A DNA stretch of 64,000 nt from Incurvaria masculella (GCA_946894095.1 OX335642.1:5343021-5407020), one strand, 5' to 3'; counted from the stretch's first letter, positions 22,020-33,326 are shown. Made by a program: numbers and translations. The notes: generated by a model from the letters alone, not told the origin.

Positions 22020-22443
22020 TTTTTTTTATGTAAAGTGCGGCATATGGCGTAAGCCAGGACCTCTTAAGGTGCCCGACGACGCCCCTGAGCTTTCGAACTT
22101 TCGGGGCTGCGAAAACCATGCCGGCCGGCCAGGTGCTTCTTCACACCATGTTTGAAGGATCCCAGGTTGTACTTAGGGGGAAATAACTCAGCAGGGAGTG
22201 CATTCCATAGTTTACCGACCCTACAGATAAAGGACCTAGAGGATCGGTTGGTTCTGATTTTGGAATGTCGACAGTGAACGGGTGCATTTCCTGCCTGTTC
22301 CGTGTTGTGCGATGGTAGAAAGGGGACGGAGGGACAGCGTTATGCAGCTCCGATGAACATTCTCCATGGTAAAGACGGTAGAACACAGAGAGAGACCCAA
22401 TATCCCTTCGGAGTTGGAGGGTCTCTAAATTGCGTAAAAACAC
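22020..22443 (-). pseudogene. CR1-like LINE, 3' end of ORF2 with 3' UTR and poly(A)
   Basis: The minus strand encodes about 100 residues including LQLRRDIGSLSVFYRLYHGE, FYHRTTRNRQEMHPF and TTWDPSNMV. This is the familiar C-terminal tail of insect non-LTR retrotransposon ORF2 (x-RR-D-x-SL-x-FYR-x-YHGEC). It is followed by a 3' UTR (GGTCCTGGCTTACGCC) and an A run (plus-strand T run at 22019-22028). 5'-truncated, no reverse transcriptase domain, not functional. The same 3' UTR recurs at 38937-39075 and 45625-45763. Confidence 0.8.
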
Positions 22444-22445
22444 CC

Positions 22446-23569
22446 ATTGCGTGATGTAAAATACTTAAATATAAAGATTTTCATTTTATTTTACATTTTT
22501 TGCCAATGACATAAAACTAATCTAAAACGACATGAAAACGAATCAACATGAAGTATAAGAAATCGAAAGAAAATATTAGTTTAAAAGTAATAAAATTTCC
22601 TTCAAACCAGAGTCTTACTACAACAAAATCCCATAGCGCGAAATACATTTTAAAGCACTGAACGACATGTTTCGACATCAAAGCTAGGTTTTATTTAATT
22701 TTACGGCACATTTGATTAAACCGTTTTCAAATCTAAATCGAATTCAACCTAATTCATTTCTAAAATGGTCAATGAAGATCAGAAACAGAATAATTAATTT
22801 TATATATTTGATTTAATAACGCGATGTTGTTCTATGCGAATGGGTTTGGTTAAAGGTTAACTACCATTCACCTTAACTATCTTCAAATGGACATTCATAC
22901 AAATGAGAGAAAACATACTCAATCGCTGAACATGTTAGACTATGTTAGACTTTTCGTGTGAATCCCGCAGTAAGTGTTGCCAGAGTTAGGTGTCGAAAAT
23001 CCCATTTAGTTTCCATCAGAGTGGTTAACAATAGCACCATAGAGATTGGGTGCTTTGCCGAAAGCGCCATAGTATAGAGGCAGCAGTATTTTAGAATTAA
23101 GACCATAGAAGAGAAAAGGAAGGGCCATGTGGGAGTTACCTGGGTCTCCACCATATGGAAATATTGTGCCCTTATAATTATTGTTTGGGAAGCCTGCCCC
23201 CCGTCGTGTGCTTCAGTTAGTTTCCACCAACCCAATCACTCCAATACGTCGGCGAATAAATTTGCTTGCGACTAGTTATTCGTTTTAAAAATTAAGCGAC
23301 ACCCGGTCCTATGGTAGGTAGGCACATCTACTCCCTTTTCTTATCTGAGGTTAACACAATGAAAAGGTGAACAACATTTATTTATTTATATACACTAGCA
23401 GATTAGAGGATAGGAGCATACATAGAGGATAATAACTTGAAATCATGACAGTGGGTTTAATATTAACCTTCCGTGTCCAGTACCTTATGTGTGTTATGTA
23501 GTATAATATTTTTAATCCTTATCTTTCATTTCCACATGGCTTTTAATTTTTATATGCTTTCATACTTAC
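22446..23569. other. Intronic sequence with an unassigned open region at 22945-23235 (-)
   Basis: AT-rich to 22940. From 23235 down to 22945 on the minus strand one frame is open for 96 codons and a second is open except for single stops. The second reads GFPNNNYKGTIFPYGGDPGN, then SHMALPFLFYG and later FGKAPNLYGAIVNHSDGN, a glycine/tyrosine/asparagine-rich composition. I do not recognise the protein. It could be a retrocopy remnant or chance. Confidence 0.35.
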
Positions 23570-23573
23570 TTAA

Positions 23574-24026
23574 GGTGGCCCTTCCCGACGGGACTAACTC
23601 AGTCGCGGGCATGGTACAAAACCGTGCTATAGCGTTCTGGGACCTTCTCTGTGTCAAAGACCAAGACAGGCTCCGTGATGAGGAGGATGCAACAGGACCA
23701 CAAAGCAGACAATGCGCACAACAAATCAAACAAAAACCAACTCGATTATAAATATTCATGAAACATGTTAGGTCTGATGACTAACCTTTTTAAGATGTTT
23801 TTATTTTATAATTAAGTAATCCACGTCCAAATGTATCATATAAAAACGCGCGCGAAATTCCAACTTTCGGACCTTATATCTTAAAACCCAAACCCTATTT
23901 TACAATACCAATGATCATCAGACATCTAGTTCGATCAAATAAATCTGTTTTGAGTATAATTTTGGACCTCTGACAAGAAATGTGCTCATGATCTTCTTTC
24001 GACGTTTGTATGGGGAGTTGAGCGGA
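23574..24026 (+). mobile_element. TTAA-type element, family B, right end lost
   Basis: TTAA at 23570-23573 followed by GGTGGCCC and matches to the 54851 copy (TTTCGGACCTTATA, CATCAGACATCTAGTTC, GGGGAGTTGAGCGG). It has an internal segment (GGCATGGTACAAAACCGTGC) shared with 15704-15908 but absent from the 54851 copy. Confidence 0.75.
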
Positions 24027-25661
24027 AACACACACTGGCGAGAACAAAATAATGTAGTGATATGATTAAACTTAGAATATGTTTTGAAATGTTTCACTAT
24101 TTTTGTCTTGAGTGTACTGGGTCTGACACTCTGCGCACACTTTGAATAATTTCCTATAGCGCGGGCGAATTTGAATTTAGAAGGCAAATTGGGAGCGATA
24201 TCAAAGCCTTACTCAAAGGTGCGTAAATTTTACTCGGAGTCAGGGTGTTTCAGTAGTGAGGGGAACGGATAAAAAGCATGTAGCTCATCTAATGATCTAG
24301 ATCTTCTTATCTGTTGATTTATAAGCACATAAGTGTTTAATTTTACACCTTTTATGTACACATGTATTCGCGAACATGGGATTTCCTCGTGCACTGCAAG
24401 ATCCTTACTTTTCTTTGGCCTATGTTCAACAAGTAGTGGAGTGCAAGTTGTAAAGAGTCTCTCTGATATGCCTGGCTTTTGGACATCACTCTACTCCGTC
24501 GATAAAGGCGGAACATGTCGACATCGCGCACCGGGAAACAGTAAGTTTGCAAATATATTTGTTTGCAATTAGCTAACCTATCGAATTATAAGACTTTTTT
24601 CCAATGCTTTAAGAATATTATTCCGAGGTGTTGTTGTAAAGACAACATTTAGCAACTCTTGAGGAAATCTATAAATAAATTTTGCATTCCCCGAAAATCA
24701 CAAGATCTATTTTATGATATAAGTCTCTTTTACTGGGAAATACGATTATGTTTGTATCGTTTCCAGAAATTTAGTTGCTACGTGTTAGGGAAACCTCCAC
24801 GGTAAAAAAGATTGCTTGAATTTAGAAAATAAATATTGTCAGCATTTAATTCTTGGATTAAGACAACAATTTCTTAAGTTTACTCTATGAACTTGAACTA
24901 AAGTAATGAAAATTCGTAATGTAAGAATTTAATAGTGTCAAAAATATTTCTTGCATGAAGACGATTTATGTAAATCTAAGACTTGAGAATACTTTGAATT
25001 AAAACAAGGTAGTATGCTTAATCCAAGACATGTTAAATTCTTATTGAATGTACTTATAAGTACATTTGGATCTTTGTGCCTACCACGGATGGAGTACGAG
25101 TCTGCAAGGGCATAAAGTACATTGGATAAAGTCTTAATCGGACTCCTAGTTGTGATAAACGCATAGTTCCTACGAATGAGCCAAATGTTTAATGAGGTCA
25201 GCGCTCCCAATGCGTCGGGCATCTTGAAACCTCCTTAATTTAAGAGTCCACATCAGTTCGTTAGGCGGGTGTTGCCAGCAATTTGTCATGAATATGCAGT
25301 AATCTGGTATCTAATGGGCAGGGCTCACGCAAATTAATTTGGTGGCGAAACTTCGTCATCCCTCACTTAATCCTCTAAGCCCACTCCGGCTGGACTGATC
25401 ATAGCGCAAACATGGCGACGCGACGTTATTATAATTCGGTGCGCCGCCGCGCCGGGAGATGGCGTTTCGTATTTTATTCATACAGTCATGTAAGTCAGTC
25501 AGCGTGTTTGCGTCCACTGCTGGACATACGCCTCTCCAATTTTTCTCAAGTCCTCCCGGCCCTTAGCGGTACGGAACCGCTGCTTTCCGCCGACGCATTT
25601 GATGTCGTCATATTCGGACAGTCATATTCTATTTTTTTGGATCGCGGTTTAGGGCATAAGT
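24027..25661. other. Intronic sequence, nothing assigned
   Basis: Open frames at 24333-24572 (+), 24352-24552 (-) and 24938-25222 (-) have no recognisable signatures. 25380-25480 is a GC-richer patch without exon borders. Confidence 0.45.
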
Positions 25662-25816
25662 CCTTGGGTTGCTACCATTGCCTTGGATAAAAATATGGAC
25701 GAAACGGAAATTCAATTTGTCCGTGTTTTCCATCCAATTCAATTCGGCCGTGCTTATTGAGGGAAGGTCCTGGAATGGCGGGAATGCGGTCATCCATCTC
25801 CAGTTAAATAAAAAAC
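25662..25816 (+). mobile_element. SINE body/3'-end fragment
   Basis: GGGTTGCTACCATTGCCTTG, TTGTCCGTGTTTTCCATCC and GGTCCTGGAATGG, ending CATCTCCAGTTAAATAAAAA. Head missing. Confidence 0.7.
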
Positions 25817-26351
25817 CCACGTAAAATATGATTTTAAGTTTAAAAAAAAACGAAAAAAAAACGCAATAAAAACTTAAAGCGAACTTCTGATCTAACAGCG
25901 TTGTTGACACTTCTTGAAAGAACAAATAGAAACTAAATTTAACTTTAGACTACAAATATAAAATACAAGTACAGCGCACTCAATAATCAAAATAGGTACA
26001 CGCATCGACTTGTAGCTACTAATGTATATTACTCGATAAAATCATAATAATAATTCAAATAAATCATAATAAAAAGTGAAGTCAGAGCCCGGTGTAGATA
26101 CTCGGCTAGTTCTACACCCGCGTTACTCCCGCTGTATGCAAATTATGAGAAAGGTGCTCGTGAAATTTGCCCCGTCATGCATTTCGTGGGTTTTCGCGCT
26201 TAAAACTTTGAGATATTCTTTTCGCTTCGTCTTCACCTGCGAGTTTGCCGATGACAGTGTTAGTCAGCACATATTCCGCACCGGAGTATCATCAATCTCG
26301 TGTAATATCTACCCCTTAGAAAGGTTAAAAGATACTTCTGAAACGATTCTG

Positions 26352-26403
26352 ATGGATTTTACGTAGCCAATATTCAATAAAATATTGGCTACGTAAAATC
26401 CAT
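26352..26403. repeat. Perfect 23-bp hairpin with 6-nt loop
   Basis: Arms 26352-26374 and 26381-26403 are exact reverse complements, with CAATAA as the loop. The arm core is ACGTAGCCAATATT. The flanks do not continue the pairing. No known RNA family is recognised. Confidence 0.9.
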
Positions 26404-27208
26404 TATGGTACATTTGGCTTTTCTAAAGTGGTCGATGTATCCGTATTAAATTATCTTGTCATTAAAAGATGCATATACGCTAAGATAAATATGATAAAAA
26501 AGCATATGGGCTAGAATATAATCATTAACATATTTTGTTATAGATCAATGAAACATCAATCAAACAATTCATGAAAATGGATAGATTTCAGACGCGCACA
26601 GAGAAAAAAAAAAGATATCGTTACGAATTTATTAATGGAAGTTTATAATATATGTAAAAATAACGTAATGGATAAATAAGGGAAATTTAAATGAAAAAAT
26701 AATAATAAGTAACGTTACATATTTAAAGAATATACTTTAATAAATATGATGTCGATATTTTAGGGCAAATTATTTTATTATCAACAGTAATAATGAGGAG
26801 GCCAACCCGACGTTTGTATACCATGACTTAGTTATAGAATAGTTGCTTAATATATTATTTTATGTCATAATGACTTATCATGAAAGTTTTATTTATACAT
26901 AGGTACATTCTACCTTGGGCGCAATGTATCGTTTCGTTCTAGTTGCACTATAATCGCAAGACCAGGAGTTAAAGGGAAATTGCATGGAGAGACGATTTAT
27001 ATTTACGTCAAGATAAATTCGTTCTGTGCGTGGATTCTGGCACTTATGCGGAATACAATAGGTCCCATTGCATTTCTTCTCGTGCATATCATAAGAGTCG
27101 ACTAAGGGATTAGTCAAAATTCGAAATTGATGGAGCAAGAAGTTTTTCTTGTTAGTTTTTGTCCGCTGCCGTTGTCAAGGCGACGTTGTGGTTTTCAGTT
27201 TATAGGTT
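26404..27208. other. Intronic sequence, nothing assigned
   Basis: Strongly AT-rich; an 81-codon minus frame at 26893-27138 has no recognisable motif. Confidence 0.45.
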
Positions 27209-27363
27209 TCCCCAACAACTAGTAAGGTGATAGGGTTAGTCCCGCCCGGGTTGGTAACATTGCAATGAATATGAGGGAGGCAAGGCGACTAGGTACCATG
27301 AGGTGTGTTGGGCTAATACATGAGACTAGGAGTAGTATTAGCCATTCATGTCCAGATACATAA
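27209..27363 (+). mobile_element. SINE body/3'-end fragment, internally deleted
   Basis: AGGGTTAGTCCCGCCCGGGT and GGTAACATTGC, then a jump to GGTACCATGAGGTGTGTTGG and ATTAGCCATTCATGTCCAG. Head and mid-body missing. Confidence 0.7.
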
Positions 27364-28258
27364 ATTAAAATATGAATATATTACTTAAAACAAAATATTA
27401 ATATTCATAAATTATACATTGTGTTCTTTATTTAATTAAAATTAAAATATTTCTTTTAATCACAGTCAAATAGTGTAGCCGCGATTTTGGGTATAAAACG
27501 TTATACGGCTTAGTCTTAGAACTTAATTCAATGTTACCTTGACGCGTTAAACTAACTGGAAAGTCGGCCCATGAGGCATGAGGCATGCTAGCCACGTCGC
27601 AAATTCGACACCACGTCTTCCTTGCAACCAAACTCCACCGCAACATTTTTAAAGGTGATTATTATTATGTATATGCACGTAGAAACGTACAAAAACAATC
27701 ACATTTATTACAACAGTGAAATATGATAAACTAGACTGACGGCTTCTTTATCAACCACCAGAAGGTTCATCTTTAGGTCAAGATGAAAGTTTTTCCATCT
27801 TGGAATTTGGTCTGGAAAATTTCGAACTTTCCATCAGATTTACATCAATCCACTTTAAAGTAAAATGTAATTTGTTTCGTGCCTTGTTTAGAGAGGACAC
27901 AAACATTTTCCGGTAGATAGAATTAGGAGTTGTTCATGAATGTAAAGTGGTGTCACTTCGGAGAAAAATTGTATCAGGAACGTGTTTGAGTTCAAGTCAT
28001 AACGTGATAGTACATATATGGTAACGCCATCGATATAATCTAAAACTACTTTATTTAACATCGTTGGTAACACCTGAAATAAATAAATCTTCTATAAACA
28101 GGGTGTTTGCACATCGGCCTATTTTTTTTGCAGGTAAGTGGAGTAATTTGCAAGGATTTGACCGATGAAAGCTTTTGTTAGATGTCACGTGGTACCATGA
28201 TAAGTTTTTTCTTCATTTTTTTACTTACTAAAATCCCAGCTTGAAGCCCTTGTTACTT
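27364..28258. other. Intronic sequence, nothing assigned
   Basis: AT-rich; no features beyond short chance frames. Confidence 0.45.
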
Positions 28259-28530
28259 TGTTAACCGACTTCAAAAAAAGGAGGAGGTTATCAATTCGTC
28301 TGTATGTTTTTTTTTTTTTGTTTTTTTTGTTTTTTTTTTTTATGTTTGTTACCTCATAACTTTTTCCTGGGTGAACCGATTTTGATGATTATTTTTTTAA
28401 ATGATAGCTAGTGCTTCCCAAGTGGTCCCATTTTAATTTGGTTAAGTTCTGACACTGATATCCATGAGAAAATCATAAAAGTCTTAAATTTGTATTAAGA
28501 TGTGCGCGACAAATGGACGAATAACTCAAT
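28259..28530 (+). mobile_element. 'GTTAACCGACTTC' lepidopteran repeat
   Basis: GTTAACCGACTTCAAAAAAA, GGAGGAGGTTATCAATTCG, a long T/G run (about 28306-28340), TTACCTCATAACTTTTTCC and GGGTGAACCGATTTTGATG form a very common lepidopteran interspersed repeat. No coding part. Confidence 0.75.
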
Positions 28531-28981
28531 GTAACGCCAACCGATTTCGGAAACAGTCATAAAACCAATTTTCCCGCCTTCCTCATTCTGGACACATTTG
28601 GGGATCCAATAAGGCTTTAAAGTGTGCATGCATTGGTATAGCACTCACAGGCGACCCTCTTCATCATGTAGGGTTGAAAATTCAGTTTGAAATCACGGTA
28701 GGAAATTATATTATAATTTACTTTGGAAAATCAAACATCGGAATTATTAAGGAAGGAGGACTGATAAGGAAACGTGCCCCCCCCCCCCTTCAAACATTAA
28801 ATGCGATGGTACTGATTCGCGAAAATTATACCCAGGAACGACAAAATCTTTTGTCCCAGTGAAATGACTTGTATTTATTTTTAAGTGCCGGAACTGACAC
28901 ATCAAGATCGACCAAAGAGTGCGTTGTCTATGGTTGATTCACACTCGACTAGAGCTGTAACGTGTCACGTGAAAACGTCAG
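28531..28981. other. Intronic sequence with a C run
   Basis: A CCCCCCCCCC run at about 28780-28790; otherwise unassigned. Confidence 0.4.
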
Positions 28982-29260
28982 ATATTAGCCTAACACACCA
29001 CATGGGAACTAGGTGTCATGCCAGGACCTTCCTTATATTGCTCGGCAACATTGAAATGGATGGAAAACACCGAGGCGGGATCAACCCTACAACCTACCTA
29101 GTAAGTAAGGAAGGGGACATACAGTTTAACGTGGAATCCGAACCACGGCCAGTCTCAACGGTTTAAAATGGTCACCCATCCAGAACCCAGCCGCGCTCAG
29201 AGGTGCTTACGCAGCTTATCGAATCGGAAGGCGTCCCACCACTGGGCTACCGAGGCTGAC
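28982..29260 (-). mobile_element. 5S-headed SINE with internal deletion
   Basis: Minus strand: CCTCGGTAGCCCAGTGGTGG, AAGCACCTCTGAGCGCGGC, TGGGTTCTGGATGGGTGACC, GTGGTTCGGATTCCACG (B-box-like), then the body. Part of the body between the CCGCCTCGG and GTGTTTTCCATCC positions is missing, and the 3' tail is lost. Confidence 0.8.
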
Positions 29261-29280
29261 ATATATATAAAACACATTTT

Positions 29281-29342
29281 ATGTCGGCAATACATAAAAA
29301 AAACTTGTACGACGGCCCGGAACCCTTCGTTTGGCCGGTCTT
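29281..29342 (+). mobile_element. CCGT-element 3' fragment
   Basis: ACGACGGCCCGGAACCCTTCG followed by TTTGGCCGGTC matches the 3' end of the element at 2929-3226. Confidence 0.55.
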
Positions 29343-29948
29343 AACATAGCATCGACAAGTCGAAAATGTTTTATCGGAACCCTAAAGTGAACGCTTCACC
29401 AACACCGACGCACGTGACGTAGCGCGGTGTCGAAGCAGTGGCTGGCCGGCGATAACGAAACCCGGCCATTTGCATAGAAATAAACGCGGCTTGATTTTAC
29501 ACAATTTACGGCTTGCACCGGTGGAAATTTACAAGTTTTCCACTTGTTATGTACCACAATGTTGATTTGCTATGCTCAGATCATAGACTAAAGATGAAAA
29601 GCTAGACTGCTAACGTAATACCAATGTTAAATAGGGATTATAAAAGTCCACAGGTAGCGTTGCAATTCGCATTTCAAAATATGTACATGAAATGGAAACC
29701 AATGAATATCAATGATAATAACATTACTTATTTTTAGTTAAAATGTAACGTTTTCATCGTGCTTACCGAGTCAAAATTTGGAATCAAGCTGAGTTTAATG
29801 ACGGTGTAACTAGTTCTGGCAGTGATGGGAGATGGCGCTGGTTAGAAATGTCATAGTACCAGCGAAAATAAACGGTTTTCGACGAGTAAATATACATTTT
29901 CTCACTAAGCATGTACGTCGCATATTCCAAGGAATGTGACATGTATGT
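29343..29948. other. Intronic sequence, nothing assigned
   Basis: GC-richer at about 29390-29480, otherwise AT-rich. No coding signal. Confidence 0.4.
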
Positions 29949-29958
29949 ATTTATAGTC

Positions 29959-30608
29959 GAGTCGTATTCACTACGTATAATATTCACAACGTATAATAGT
30001 ATTTTTTTCCAAAAAATGAAAACCATGCATATCGTATAATATTCACAACGTATAATGTTATACCTTGTGCATGAATAAAGTTTAAAAATAAAATCAACTC
30101 TTTGCATCATGCAGAACGTATAATAGTCACAACGTATAATATTCCTAACATGAATTCACAAAAAAAGAAAACCATGCAGAACGTATAATATGCCAAGAAG
30201 CACTGCATAAAGCGCCCTAATGACGATACATTTAAGGCTGAAATTGCTACGAATCGATATTTGTTGAAGAGTAACAATTTGCTACAACGCTAATTGAGAC
30301 GGTCGAAAAGTCGCGTGCGAGTATACGCTTTAAAAGTATATTCATAAGGGCGCTTATCGTATGAAAAGTTTTTGGATTATATGATATGCATGGTTTTCTT
30401 TTTTTGTTAAATAAAGATCATAATATTATACGTTGTGACTATTATACGTTATGCATGGAGAAATAAGAAATTTTATTATTTAAACTTCTTCATGCATTAC
30501 GTATAAAATTATACGATCTGCCGATTATACGTTGTGCATGGTTTTAAAATTTTGTTAAAATATGACATTATACGATCTGCATATTAGACGTTCTGCCGTT
30601 CCCCCTTT
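29959..30608. mobile_element. Foldback array of ATTATACG/CGTATAAT modules
   Basis: The left half (to about 30192) carries repeated ACGTATAATATTCACAACG and ACCATGCAGAACGTATAAT modules. The right half (about 30385-30600) carries the same modules inverted (ATTATACGTTGTG, GCATGGTTTT, ATACGATCTGC). The 10-bp direct repeat ATTTATAGTC flanks it at 29949-29958 and 30609-30618, a candidate target duplication. No transposase frame is seen. Confidence 0.75.
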
Positions 30609-30618
30609 ATTTATAGTC

Positions 30619-31356
30619 CACCGTGAAGCAAGGATCTTTCTTTGATTAATGAGTCCTTGCTTCACTGTTCGGTACGTTGTATGACGTTAGCTATCTATAC
30701 CTCCCCTTTAATCTATGACTCAGATTGACTATAGCGTTTTTGAATTCATGCCATTTTGACTGCACTGATAATGAATTGAATTGAACTTGAATTACGGAGA
30801 GACGATTCATGCTTCCATATTCGTAGGTGACTGTATGGATTAGCACAGTAGTTTGTGTGGTTATATGCCCGGTGTTGTGGTGGATTCCAGTGAAAGAAAA
30901 CGTTGTGTGGAAACAACATTTAGTATTATACATGTCAGTCACGTGAAAGGCGAGCTAACATATACCATGAATATCTACCAACATTTTGTATGCATAAGAA
31001 ATTAGAGCTACATGTGTGATTCTCGTCAGTACAAAACTGAGAGCTTAAATCCTAGTCAATCCTTTAAATTTTACGTTCGGTATTTTTTTACAGAAATTTG
31101 TACAAACCATTAAGATTAATTTTCCGGCCTGATTTTTTCTTAAGCATTTGATTACTTAGTTCTTTAATGGATGGTTTCGAGCAAACGTGCAATATAAATG
31201 CATTTAAGCTGTTTGTAAAATAAAAGCCCGTTAATAAAGTTAAGAGACTTCTTTGAATTTGTCATCATTTCACTATTTTCGAATTGCAAAAAAATCGGAC
31301 GAGAAAAAATTAAGGGGTCTAGAAATATGGTCCGAAGTCCGTGTCAAATTGTAAAA
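30619..31356. other. Intronic sequence, nothing assigned
   Basis: AT-rich. The pair TCCTTGCTTCAC / GTGAAGCAAGGA (about 30621-30667) is a short inverted repeat. Confidence 0.4.
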
Positions 31357-31575
31357 GGACCCCCTAGTAGATAGGTTAAAGTAACCTAGGTTAGTACCAT
31401 TGCATTGGATGTAAAGATGGTCGAAAAGCAATAATTATCCGTGTTTTCCATCCAAGGTCCTGGCGTGATATCTAATTCCTTCGGGAATACTGTGCGTGTC
31501 AGGCTAATATAATATGGTGTGGGTGGTATTAGGGTATGGTATTAGCGAGCCATCCATGTCCAGTTACATAAAATA
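31357..31575 (+). mobile_element. SINE body/3'-end copy, head missing
   Basis: CCCCCTAGTAGATAGGTTAA, GGTTAGTACCATTGCATTGG, TATCCGTGTTTTCCATCC, and 3' end GCCATCCATGTCCAGTTACA followed by TAAAATAAA. Moderately decayed. Confidence 0.75.
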
Positions 31576-32658
31576 AACAAATAAAATGCCCAAATACTAA
31601 AAGATGTTAAAATATTACTTGAATAAAGTACAAAGGATTGCACGATTCCGGAATTAGATACGATTACTCAATGTGAGCCCACAAACAACCGGAAGTCTCA
31701 AAAGAAAACATTTTGTCTTGTGACCACACTCAACCCTTTTACGGCGCACCGGTCGAATTGATCCGGCCATACATTATTTAGAACGAGGTGAGCTCCATAG
31801 ACCACGTTTTTCGGGCATAAGGGCTCATTTAGGAAGGTAAGTGCCAGGAGTCACGAAATGTCCGGAGGTCGTCGGCAGTTAGAAAAAACGTTATATGAAG
31901 GAATGTACTGCTGTGATACTTTTATGCTTGTTAATCTAGCTACATAGCGATACGTAGTTGGATAAGTAATTTGTAACAATGCGAGTCATAATACATATTC
32001 AGCATTTATTTTATAAAAATCAACTAAGCACTACACATATTATAACATGTTATTATCACCAGTGCCTTAAACGGGCCATCAACCGCTTTCCGGGTACGTG
32101 CCGACATTTTTCCCCTTTTGAAGGTCGATAATGTGTTATCTACACTTTATATTCAGTTATTGGCGTTGGGTTGTTGTTGAACCCACAGAGAAAACTCCAT
32201 TTCATCAATATAAAAAAAAACATTTACCATAACACCCGGCGTAATAATTTCGAGAAAATTTTATATTTACTACTTTTGATGGATTTTTTATGGAACCGGA
32301 TGTCGGTTTCAAATAAGCACTAAGATACATAAGCAGACATCATCTCGCTCTCATCTTTAGGCTCTCCGGACCGAGTGCTCACTCCATGTTCAAGGCCGCG
32401 AGGTCAGCTCATTGGTTGGATTTTGCGGAGTTTATCTTAGCTATTTACCCATTTATTACCCGTGCGTGGGTCAGAAGGTACTGAATATGCAATGAGAGCG
32501 GCGCCGGGTCGCAAGCACCCGCCACCTCTAAACCAGGGTTCAAATATGTATGTGAGCAATTTATGGGCCCACGCATTTGTTCACCATGTCTCATTTGTGT
32601 TGGGCCTTTCAAGACGCGGGATTTTTGCTCGGAATACCTTTACCTGTATTTATCCTTA
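31576..32658. other. Intronic sequence, nothing assigned
   Basis: No recognisable repeat or exon. Short frame at 32462-32659 (+) has no motif. Confidence 0.4.
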
Positions 32659-32815
32659 GGGCCGAGTGCACAAAAGAACAAAAATAAAAATCAACGTCAA
32701 AGTATGATCAAACACGTCACTTTGTGTGGACAGTATGGAAGGAACTCTATACGGTTCACTAAAAGTGACGTGTTTGAACATTGATTAACTCAGCCGTTTC
32801 TTCGTACAACCGGGG
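32659..32815. mobile_element. MITE-like repeat (also at 63873-64000)
   Basis: AGGGCCGAGTGCACAAAAGA at one end and GATTAACTCAGCCGTTTCTT at the other. An internal inverted pair reads TCAAACACGTCACTT / AAGTGACGTGTTTGA. The copy at 63873 is about as long, cut by the window edge. Confidence 0.7.
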
Positions 32816-32908
32816 CTAAGACTCGCAATCTGAACTACAGTTTACTATTTGCTCAACGTGCTATTTCAAATAATAATTCCTCCTACATTTTAAGATGGTG
32901 ACGCCTAT

Positions 32909-33174
32909 TATCACTCTATCCAGCGAGACGCAGCGAAAGAGTAGCTAGTGCGTGCTCACTTTATCCAGACAGGTGGCCATAGAGCAGCTCGTGAGTGCTC
33001 ACTCTATCCAGCGACGTGGCCAAAGAGCATCTCGTGCGTGCTCACTCTATCCAGAGACGTGACCAAATACCAACACGTGCATGCTCACTTTTTCCAGCGA
33101 CGTGGCCAAAGAGCAGCTCGTGCGCGCTCACTCTATCTAGCGATGTGGCCAAATAGCAGCCTGTGTACGCTCAC
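32909..33174 (-). repeat. 43-bp intronic minisatellite in register with the splice donor
   Basis: On the plus strand the hexamer GCTCAC starts at 32954, 32997, 33040, 33083, 33126 and 33169, exactly 43 bp apart each time. The last one, at 33169-33174, is the reverse complement of the GTGAGC donor of the 33175-33326 exon. On the transcribed strand each unit therefore reads GATAGA/GTGAGC followed by a conserved ACGCACGAGCTGCT and a GGCCACGTCGCTG tail. A degenerate further unit begins near 32909 (GTGATA in place of GTGAGC). Units differ by several substitutions, so the array is not brand new. The decoys carry A at -1 (AGA|GTGAGC or AAA|GTGAGC) where the true site has G (GAG|GTGAGC). Confidence 0.92.
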
Positions 33175-33326
33175 CTCTGCTGGGGGCTTGCCGGCAGCGG
33201 ACACGCACTCCAGCTCGACCTCGCGGTCCTCCGTGGTGGCGAGGAAGTCGCCCTGCGTGATCCTCGGCGGCTCCGGCGGCACGAGCACTGTGAGGCGCGC
33301 GTACCGTGACCGGATGCCCGGTTGAC
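33175..33326 (-). CDS. rst/kirre: rst/kirre-like protein, internal exon 3 of 5 (end of Ig1, start of Ig2)
   Basis: Exon of 152 nt, entering in phase 1 and leaving in phase 0. It encodes GQPGIRSRYARLTVLVPPEP, then PRITQGDFLATTEDREVELE, then CVSAAGKPPAE. The first part is the G strand of Ig1 and the VPPEPP linker. TEDREVELECVS is the A'-B region of Ig2 with its first Cys. This is one of the most conserved stretches of roughest/kirre proteins. The acceptor is attctttccag just above 33326 and the donor is GCAGAG|GTGAGC at 33174. Codons are strongly G/C-ending, and the exon is a GC island in AT-rich intron. Oddly, the intron begins with a 43-bp minisatellite in which each unit repeats the GTGAGC of this donor (see 32909-33174). 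Read-through of the donor runs into an in-frame stop after about 14 codons. Confidence 0.94.

Noticed and set aside
32909..33174. Regularly spaced repeats as a possible CRISPR array
   Set aside because: The 43-bp units are contiguous without spacers, in an intron of an animal gene.
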